A program made the position numbers and the translations under genes. A stretch of DNA of 64,000 bases from Leclercia adecarboxylata (GTDB taxonomy: Bacteria > Pseudomonadota > Gammaproteobacteria > Enterobacterales > Enterobacteriaceae): positions 7,634-71,633 of the forward strand of contig DERO01000031.1 in the NCBI GenBank assembly GCA_002360945.1, written 5' to 3'. The notes beneath the pieces were generated by a model that did no database searches, was not told the origin of the DNA, and saw only the letters and a list, made by a program, of their open reading frames with translations. Below, one piece after another: positions 57,319-64,000 of this stretch (position 1 is its first letter; each line of letters starts with the position of its first letter).

Positions 57319-58431
57319 TTATACGCTTTTTGACAACATTTTTCTGTGTGTGTGGATCGACATCACGATCCCGAACCCGGCCATCAGAACGATCAGGGCC
57401 GAGCCTCCGTAACTCACCAGCGGAAGCGGTACGCCTACCACCGGCAGAATACCGCTCACCATACCAATATTTACGAAAACATAAACGAATAAAATCAACA
57501 TCAAGCCACCGGCCATCACGCGGCCAAAGGTGGTTTGCGCCCGGGCGGCTATCCACAATCCGCGCATGATGAGCAGCAGGTAAAGCGCCAGCAGGATCAA
57601 TATCCCAACCAGGCCTAACTCTTCCGCCAGCACCGCGAAGATAAAGTCGGTGTGGCGTTCGGGCAGAAACTCAAGCTGCGACTGGGTACCGTGCAGCCAG
57701 CCCTTACCGCGCAGGCCGCCAGAGCCGATGGCAATCTTCGACTGTATAATATGATAGCCTGCTCCGAGCGGGTCGCTCTCTGGATCGAGCAACATCATCA
57801 CGCGCTGACGCTGATAATCGTGCATCAGGAAGAACCACAGGATCGGGATAAAGGCGGCGACCAGCACCACCGCAATACCGATAAGCCGCCAGCTCAGCCC
57901 GGAGAGGAACAGCACGAACAGGCCGGAGAGGGCGATCAGAATCGAGGTGCCGAGGTCCGGCTGCGCGGCCACCAGCAGCGTTGGCAGGAAGATCAGCACC
58001 AGTGCGATAGCGGTGTTTTTCAACGACGGCGGGCAGACGTCACGGTTAATGAAGCGTGCCACCATCAGGGGGACGGCGATTTTTGCGATCTCTGAAGGCT
58101 GAAAACGCACAATACCGAGGTCGAGCCAGCGCTGCGCACCTTTCGAGATGGCGCCAAAGGCATCCACCGCCACCAGCAGAATAATACAGAAAATGTACAG
58201 ATAGGGCGCCCAGCCCTCGTAGACCCGCGGGGGGATCTGCGCCATGACCACCATGATGACCAGACCCATAGTGATCTGGCCAATCTTACGTTCCGTCATG
58301 CCGAGATCCTGGCCGCTGGCGCTCCAGATGACCAGCGCACTGTAGACCAGCAGAGCCAGCAGGATCAGCAGCATGGCGGGGTCGATGTGGATCTTGTCCC
58401 ACAGCGATTTTTTATTCGGATTATCCGTCAT
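57319..58431 (-). CDS. mrdB: Peptidoglycan glycosyltransferase RodA
   Basis: SEDS-family membrane polymerase for cell-wall elongation, 370 residues, ten membrane segments expected. Landmarks are [34 protein letters not shown] with the catalytic Asp, and [23 protein letters not shown]. It works with PBP2, whose gene precedes it by two bases. The order mrdA-mrdB-rlpA-dacA is the classical enterobacterial rod-shape cluster. Confidence 0.97.
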   Translation of the reverse strand: MTDNPNKKSLWDKIHIDPAMLLILLALLVYSALVIWSASGQDLGMTERKIGQITMGLVIMVVMAQIPPRVYEGWAPYLYIFCIILLVAVDAFGAISKGAQRWLDLGIVRFQPSEIAKIAVPLMVARFINRDVCPPSLKNTAIALVLIFLPTLLVAAQPDLGTSILIALSGLFVLFLSGLSWRLIGIAVVLVAAFIPILWFFLMHDYQRQRVMMLLDPESDPLGAGYHIIQSKIAIGSGGLRGKGWLHGTQSQLEFLPERHTDFIFAVLAEELGLVGILILLALYLLLIMRGLWIAARAQTTFGRVMAGGLMLILFVYVFVNIGMVSGILPVVGVPLPLVSYGGSALIVLMAGFGIVMSIHTHRKMLSKSV

Positions 58432-58433
58432 GA

Positions 58434-60335
58434 TTATTGGTCCTCCGCGCCGGCGGCAGCCGGGCTTTCACTCGGCAATTCAGTGTTGTTATCACCCAGC
58501 ATGATGTGGTCAAGGATCTGGCGCATGATGGTACCGACCGCCGGGCCTGCACCGCCGTTTTCCAGAATAATCGACACGGCGACCTGCGGGTTATCGTAGG
58601 GAGCAAACGCAATCATCAGCTTATGGTCACGCAGACGCTCAGCAATTTTATGTGCGTTATAGGTTTCGTTCGCTTTCAGGCCGAAGACCTGAGCAGTACC
58701 GGATTTCGCCGCGATTTTATAAGGTGCGCCGGCAAAGTACTTATGCGCCGTACCGTTCGCGCGGTTGGCTACGCCGTACATCCCGTCTTTAGCTATTTCC
58801 CAGTAACCGGAGTGGATATCACCCACGGGCGGCTCATGCGGCTGCGACCACGGCACTTTTTTGCCGTCTTCAACAGTGCTCATCAGCAGGTGCGGCACTT
58901 TCACCACCCCGTCGTTGATAAGGATCATCAGCGCTTTGTTCATTTGAATGGGGGTGGCGGTCCAGTAACCCTGGCCGATCCCCACCGGAATGGTGTCCCC
59001 CTGATACCAGGGTTTTTTAAAGCGTTTCAGCTTCCATTCGCGGGTTGGCATGTTACCGGAACGCTCTTCTGACAGGTCGATACCGGTGTAATGACCATAG
59101 CCAAATTTGCCCATCCATTCCGACAGACGGTCGATGCCCATGTCGTAGGCAACCTGGTAGAAGAAGGTATCTGCCGACTCCTCCAGTGATTTTGTCACGT
59201 TCAGATGGCCGTGGCCCCATTTCTTCCAGTCGCGGTAGCGTTTTTCCGAGCCAGGCAGCTGCCACCAGCCCGGATCGAAGAGGCCAGTATTGCGGGTGAT
59301 CACCCCGGCGCTCAGCGCGGAGACCGCCACATACGGTTTCACCGTCGAGGCAGGCGGATAGACCCCCTGCGTCGCGCGGTTGACCAGCGGCGTGTTCGGG
59401 TCGTTGAGCAAGCCAGAGTAATCCTTGCTGGAGATGCCATCGACAAACAGGTTCGGGTCATAGCTTGGGGTCGAGACCAGCGCCAGAATGCTGCCGCTGC
59501 GCGGATCGCTCACAATGACCGCCGCACGGCTGCCTGCCAGCAGGGTTTCAACATACTGCTGCAGTTTGAGATCCAGGGTCAGATAGATGTCATGCCCGGC
59601 CTGAGGCGGAACCTCTTTCAGCTGGCGGATCACCCGGCCACGGTTGTTGACTTCAACCTCTTCGTAACCGGTCTGGCCGTGGAGGATATCTTCGTAATAG
59701 CGCTCAATGCCCAGCTTGCCAATATCGTGCGTTGCCGCGTAGTTAGCGAGCTTGCCGTCTTTGTCCAGCCTGTCGACGTCTTTATCGTTGATTTTCGAGA
59801 CATAGCCGATGACGTGCGTCAGGGCAGAGCCGTACGGGTAGAAGCGGCGTTTGTAGCCTTTGACTTCTACACCGGGGAAGCGGTACTGGTTCACGGCGAA
59901 ACGGGCCACCTGCACCTCGGTGAGGTTGGTTTTTACCGGGATCGACGTAAACCGATGCGAGCGGGAGCGCTCTTTTTTGAAGGCGGCAATATCGTCATCA
60001 TTCAGATCGACCACGCTGCGCAGTGCTTCAAGCGTGTCCTGCACGTTATCGACCTTCTCGGGCATCATTTCAATCTGGTAGATCGTGCGGTTCAGCGCCA
60101 GTGGCGTACCGTTGCGATCGTAGATAATGCCGCGGCTGGGGGCGATAGGGACGAGTTTGATGCGGTTTTCGTTGGAGCGTGTCTGGTAATCGGTAAAACG
60201 GACAATCTGCAGATTATAGAGGTTGGCGATCAGCACGCCAGTCAGCAGCAAAATCCCCAAAAAGGCGACCAGCGCCCGGCGCACAAACAGCGCGGACTCA
60301 GCCGTATAGTCGCGAAAAGAATTCTGTAGTTTCAT
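58434..60335 (-). CDS. mrdA: Penicillin-binding protein 2
   Basis: Elongation-specific class B transpeptidase, 633 residues. An N-terminal membrane helix ([20 protein letters not shown]) is followed by the pedestal domain and the transpeptidase. Catalytic Ser330 is in [10 protein letters not shown], with the second motif SADTFF and KSGTAQVFG as the KTG-type motif. Same length as E. coli PBP2. It lies downstream of rlmH with a 30-base gap. Confidence 0.97.
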   Translation of the reverse strand: MKLQNSFRDYTAESALFVRRALVAFLGILLLTGVLIANLYNLQIVRFTDYQTRSNENRIKLVPIAPSRGIIYDRNGTPLALNRTIYQIEMMPEKVDNVQDTLEALRSVVDLNDDDIAAFKKERSRSHRFTSIPVKTNLTEVQVARFAVNQYRFPGVEVKGYKRRFYPYGSALTHVIGYVSKINDKDVDRLDKDGKLANYAATHDIGKLGIERYYEDILHGQTGYEEVEVNNRGRVIRQLKEVPPQAGHDIYLTLDLKLQQYVETLLAGSRAAVIVSDPRSGSILALVSTPSYDPNLFVDGISSKDYSGLLNDPNTPLVNRATQGVYPPASTVKPYVAVSALSAGVITRNTGLFDPGWWQLPGSEKRYRDWKKWGHGHLNVTKSLEESADTFFYQVAYDMGIDRLSEWMGKFGYGHYTGIDLSEERSGNMPTREWKLKRFKKPWYQGDTIPVGIGQGYWTATPIQMNKALMILINDGVVKVPHLLMSTVEDGKKVPWSQPHEPPVGDIHSGYWEIAKDGMYGVANRANGTAHKYFAGAPYKIAAKSGTAQVFGLKANETYNAHKIAERLRDHKLMIAFAPYDNPQVAVSIILENGGAGPAVGTIMRQILDHIMLGDNNTELPSESPAAAGAEDQ

Positions 60336-60365
60336 CCGCTGCTTAATTTATCCAGGACGTCATCA

Positions 60366-60833
60366 TTACTCACGGTGATAAGGATGGTTAGTCGTGATGC
60401 TCCACGCGCGATAGAGACTTTCAGCAACCAACACCCGAACCAGCGGGTGGGGCAGCGTCAGCGCGGAGAGAGACCAACTCTGTTCTGCTGCCGCTTTGCA
60501 GGCGGGAGATAACCCCTCCGGACCGCCAATTAACAGGCTGACGTCGCGACCGTCCTGCTTCCAGCGCTCCAGTTCATGCGCCAGCTGCGGTGTATCCCAG
60601 GGTTTGCCCGGAATATCGAGCGTGACGATGCGGTTTTTGCCTGCGGCAGCCAGCATCAGTTCACCCTCTTTGTCGAGAATGCGTTTGATATCTGCGTTTT
60701 TGCCGCGTTTGCCGGCGGGGATCTCCACCAGCTCAAACGGCATGTCTTTCGGAAAACGACGCAGATATTCAGTAAACCCCGTTTGTACCCAGTCGGGCAT
60801 TTTTGTGCCGACGGCTACCAGTTGCAGCTTCAC
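60366..60833 (-). CDS. rlmH: 23S rRNA pseudouridine-1915 N3-methyltransferase RlmH
   Basis: SPOUT-class methyltransferase of 155 residues acting on the 70S ribosome. The trefoil-knot SAM-binding region reads [45 protein letters not shown], matching E. coli RlmH (YbeA); [20 protein letters not shown] is the N-terminus. It follows rsfS with a three-base gap, an arrangement conserved across bacteria. Confidence 0.97.
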   Translation of the reverse strand: MKLQLVAVGTKMPDWVQTGFTEYLRRFPKDMPFELVEIPAGKRGKNADIKRILDKEGELMLAAAGKNRIVTLDIPGKPWDTPQLAHELERWKQDGRDVSLLIGGPEGLSPACKAAAEQSWSLSALTLPHPLVRVLVAESLYRAWSITTNHPYHRE

Positions 60834-60836
60834 GCA

Positions 60837-61424
<588 letters not shown>

Positions 61425-62078
61425 TCAGTTGCTGCTTTTCTGATACAGACCCTGCTGCTGAATGTAACGTAGCACCGCTGCCGGTAACATCTCATCACAG
61501 GGGAGTCCCTGCTGCAGACGCTGGCGGATCAGGGTGGCCGAAATATCAAACCACGGCGTTTCAGCCAGGTAAATCTTACCGGCCGGCAGGCTGTGCAGAT
61601 CCTCAACCTGATACGTCAGGTGCTGCTCCAGCCACTGCTGATGCTGCTCCTCTTTCATCGTCAGGGCATAGCCCGGGCGACGGCAGACGATCAGATGGCT
61701 GTTATCGAGGATCGTCTGATATTGATACCAGGTCGGGAAGTTAAGCAGCGAGTCCTGACCGATAATAAATGCCAGCGGCGTCTGCGGCCCCTGTTCGGCG
61801 CGCCACGCCTGTAGAGTTTCGGCGGTATACGACGGAGTGTCCCGACGCAGCTCGCGCTCATCAAGGCGAAACAGCGGCTTATCGGCAATCGCCAGTTCCA
61901 CCATCTCTTTGCGCTGGGCAGGACTGGCCTCGGGCTGCGGGCGGTGTGGCGGAACGTTGTTCGGCATAATCGTAACGCGCTGCAGGCCAATCTGGTTCGC
62001 CAGAATTTCGACCGGTTTCAGGTGTCCGTAGTGTATCGGGTCAAAGGTGCCGCCAAACAGGGCCTGGAGAGCGTGCAT
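61425..62078 (-). CDS. nadD: Nicotinate-mononucleotide adenylyltransferase NadD
   Basis: Makes deamido-NAD from nicotinate mononucleotide and ATP in NAD synthesis. The 217-residue product has the nucleotidyltransferase motif [14 protein letters not shown] at residues 9-22, [11 protein letters not shown], and the C-terminal [11 protein letters not shown] few residues longer than E. coli NadD at the C-terminus (LYQKSSN). Three bases after holA. Confidence 0.96.
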   Translation of the reverse strand: MHALQALFGGTFDPIHYGHLKPVEILANQIGLQRVTIMPNNVPPHRPQPEASPAQRKEMVELAIADKPLFRLDERELRRDTPSYTAETLQAWRAEQGPQTPLAFIIGQDSLLNFPTWYQYQTILDNSHLIVCRRPGYALTMKEEQHQQWLEQHLTYQVEDLHSLPAGKIYLAETPWFDISATLIRQRLQQGLPCDEMLPAAVLRYIQQQGLYQKSSN

Positions 62079-62081
62079 CTC

Positions 62082-63113
62082 TTAACCTTCTATAAAAATA
62101 TCGGCCAGCGCCTTGTGGCACAGCAGCAGGGAAAGGCTTTCCAGCTCGGACCAGATCGACTGACCGTAATCCTGCTTCAGGGTTAGCTCGGTACGCGTCA
62201 GCAGCTGAACGGCCTGGCGCAGCTGTTCCGGGCTCAGGCGGTTCAGCGCTTCGGTGGTCATGATGCGACGGTTTTGCCAGACCCGGTGTTTATCAAACAG
62301 CGCGCGCAGGGGCGTGTGCGCTGACTGACGTTTCAGCGTCAGCAGCAGGAGCAACTCCCGCTGTAAGGTACGCAGCAGAATCACCGGCTCACTGCCTTCC
62401 AGACGCAGCTGTTGCAGGATATGCAGGGCGCGCTTGCTCTTCGCCGAGAGCAGGGCGTCAACCCAGTGGAAAGGGGTAAAGTGAGCGGCATCGTTAACCG
62501 CCTGCTCAACGCGCGGCAGGGTCAGTTTGCCATCCGGCCAGAGCAGCGACAGCCGTTCGAGGGCCTGGGCAAGAGCCAGCAGGTTGCCTTCGTAGCAGTA
62601 ACAGAGGAGTTGATTTGCCGCGTCATCGAGCTGCAGATTGTTCTGCTTTGCCCGGGCCGCGACCCATTTCGGCAGATGCGCCTGCTCCGGCGTCTGGCAG
62701 GTCACCAGTACCGAATGGTTTGCCAGCGCGGTAAACCAGGCGGCATTCTCCTGGGCTTTGGTCAGCTTGTTGCCGCGAACAATCAGCAGAAGATCGCTGT
62801 GCAGCAGACTCACCAGCGTGGCCAGCTGTTCGTTGATGGCCGCATTAGGGCCGTTTTCCGGGAGCTGAATAAGCAGGGTTTGCCGGGCGGCAAACAGGCT
62901 CATCGCCTGGCAAAGGGAGAAAATCTCCTGCCAGTCGGTGCTGTTATCCAGAGTGAAACTGTGGTGCTCGTCAAAACCCTGGGTTGCCGCATGCTGACGT
63001 ACGGCGTCCTGGCTTTCCTGCAGCAGCAGCGGATCGTTTCCGAGCAGCAGATACGCCGCGCGCAGCCCTTCATTGAGCTGCGCGCGGAGTTGTTCAGGGT
63101 ACAACCGGAGCAT
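62082..63113 (-). CDS. holA: DNA polymerase III delta subunit HolA
   Basis: Clamp-loader delta subunit of 343 residues that opens the beta clamp. [20 protein letters not shown] and YLLLGNDPLLLQESQDAVR match E. coli HolA, including the clamp-binding MSLFAARQTLLIQLP near residue 70. ATG at 63113 shares one base with the lptE stop (TAATG), so it is coupled to lptE as in E. coli. Confidence 0.96.
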   Translation of the reverse strand: MLRLYPEQLRAQLNEGLRAAYLLLGNDPLLLQESQDAVRQHAATQGFDEHHSFTLDNSTDWQEIFSLCQAMSLFAARQTLLIQLPENGPNAAINEQLATLVSLLHSDLLLIVRGNKLTKAQENAAWFTALANHSVLVTCQTPEQAHLPKWVAARAKQNNLQLDDAANQLLCYCYEGNLLALAQALERLSLLWPDGKLTLPRVEQAVNDAAHFTPFHWVDALLSAKSKRALHILQQLRLEGSEPVILLRTLQRELLLLLTLKRQSAHTPLRALFDKHRVWQNRRIMTTEALNRLSPEQLRQAVQLLTRTELTLKQDYGQSIWSELESLSLLLCHKALADIFIEG

Positions 63114-63691
63114 TACTGACCCAGCGTCGTAGTGACGCGAGGTGAGGATGCCGCTGGCTGAGCGGTAGTTTCAGCTTTACGGTCATTCTCTTTTTCAGCG
63201 GTATGGACGCTCGGCAGCTTACGGATCAGCTGCTCCGCCGCCTTGTCATACATTTCGTTGACGATAATGGTCTGCTCAGCATCTTTCGCCAGCGCAGTCT
63301 GCGGGTTATCGAAGAACGAACGGTAGACCTTGGTGCTGATAGGGTAAATATCGCTACCCGGAATCAGCACCGCGGCGTGCACTTCCATTACCATCTGGTA
63401 TTCCGCAGTACGACCATCCTGGAAGATGGAGGCGGTATCCTGGCTCAGGCTAGAGCTTAATACGCGGAATGACGGTATATCCTGGCGCAGCGTCCCTTTT
63501 TCGATCAGGTCAACGCCGTTAAGGCGCAGTTGATTACGAATGGCACGGCTCAACGGACCATTTGGATCGCCCGAGTCGAAAATCATCGTTTTCATCTGTT
63601 CTGGCACCTGTGTGGTGTTGCGCAGGTGCCAGCCACAGCCGGCGGTGACCAACACCGCCAGCGATAACAGTAATGTTGCCAGTTGTCGCAC
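63113..63691 (-). CDS. lptE: LPS-assembly lipoprotein LptE
   Basis: Outer-membrane lipoprotein plug of the LptDE translocon, 192 residues (E. coli 193). Lipobox VTAGC with Cys19, then [19 protein letters not shown]. The Ser/Thr/Ala-rich C-terminal tail ([17 protein letters not shown]) is unstructured as in relatives. Fourteen bases separate it from leuS. Confidence 0.96.
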   Translation of the reverse strand: MRQLATLLLSLAVLVTAGCGWHLRNTTQVPEQMKTMIFDSGDPNGPLSRAIRNQLRLNGVDLIEKGTLRQDIPSFRVLSSSLSQDTASIFQDGRTAEYQMVMEVHAAVLIPGSDIYPISTKVYRSFFDNPQTALAKDAEQTIIVNEMYDKAAEQLIRKLPSVHTAEKENDRKAETTAQPAASSPRVTTTLGQ

Positions 63692-63705
63692 GCTTCCTCC
63701 CGCGC

Positions 63706-64000
63706 TTAGCCAACGACCAGATTCAGCAGTTTACCGGGCACGTAGATCACTTTACGTACGGTAACGCCATCGAGATACTTCGCCACCAGAGTTTCCTGGC
63801 CAGCACGCTCGCGGACCTGCTCTTCGGTTGCATCAACCGGAACAGTGATTTTACCGCGAACTTTGCCGTTGACCTGCACGACGACCAGCGTGGTGTTTTC
63901 CACCATTGCGGATTCATCCGCCACCGGCCACGGTGCATTGTCGATATCGCCTTCGCCTTTCAGCTCCTGCCACAGGGTGAAGCTGGCGTGAGGGGTGAAC
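63706..64000 (-). CDS. leuS: Leucyl-tRNA synthetase, C-terminal part (cut by window end)
   Basis: The last ~98 codons of leuS: the anticodon-binding helical end and the C-terminal domain [20 protein letters not shown] ... [16 protein letters not shown], closely matching E. coli LeuS. The rest lies beyond 64000. It begins the leuS-lptE-holA-nadD run. Confidence 0.96.
   Translation of the reverse strand, partial: FTPHASFTLWQELKGEGDIDNAPWPVADESAMVENTTLVVVQVNGKVRGKITVPVDATEEQVRERAGQETLVAKYLDGVTVRKVIYVPGKLLNLVVG

Noticed and set aside
59205..60329. 374-residue frame antisense to mrdA
   Set aside because: mrdA is certain from its motifs; the antisense frame has no family features.

Overview
The window is a high-GC (by eye) chromosomal segment of an enterobacterium. 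Gene content and order follow the Escherichia coli fes-to-leuS region: enterobactin genes, cstA, ybdD, hcxA, mtnE/ybdL, ybdO, ahpCF, uspG, ybdR, rnk, rna, dcuC, pagP, cspE, crcB, ybeM, tatE, lipA, ybeF, lipB, ybeD, dacA, rlpA, mrdBA, rlmH, rsfS, nadD, holA, lptE, leuS. A complete methionine-salvage cluster, the absence of dsbG, citT and cobC from their E. coli positions, and many REP-type palindromes point to an Enterobacter/Lelliottia/Leclercia-like genome. The sequence alone does not fix the genus.

Region 1 (1-15.7 kb) is the enterobactin locus: fes-ybdZ-entF, fepCGD, entS, fepB and entCEBAH. They make the catecholate siderophore, export it, import the ferric form through the inner membrane and hydrolyse it. 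Good Fur boxes lie in both divergent intergenic regions.

Region 2 (15.9-20 kb) holds the pyruvate/peptide transporter cstA with ybdD, a toxin-first RelE/HTH toxin-antitoxin module, and a short-chain dehydrogenase. The last two are absent at this site in E. coli K-12.

Region 3 (20-32 kb) is a sulfur-salvage island. It contains hcxA, a ribose-type ABC importer (ATPase, permease, binding protein), a six-repeat LVIVD beta-propeller protein, and the whole methylthioadenosine salvage route mtnK, mtnA, mtnD-mtnC-mtnB and mtnE. Tandem MetJ-box-like sequences sit in all three divergent intergenic regions. This ties the uncharacterised importer and propeller protein to methionine salvage and suggests methylthioribose uptake. 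It is the most interesting undescribed system here.

Region 4 (32-41.7 kb) has ybdO, a back-to-back pair made of a 69-residue small gene and a probable ~117-nt sRNA, then ahpCF, uspG, ybdR, rnk with an attenuator-like leader, a flavin-reductase-like gene, rna and dcuC.

Region 5 (41.9-48.3 kb) is an inserted copper/silver efflux operon: a small metal-ligand-rich protein, CusF-like, TolC-like, CusB-like and CusA-like, without a local two-component regulator.

Region 6 (48.4-64 kb) is conserved housekeeping: lipid A palmitoylation, cold shock, fluoride export, Tat, lipoate synthesis, the rod-shape and peptidoglycan genes, ribosome-associated factors, NAD synthesis, DNA polymerase III delta, LPS assembly and the end of leuS. 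A 28-codon membrane-protein gene lies between cspE and crcB.
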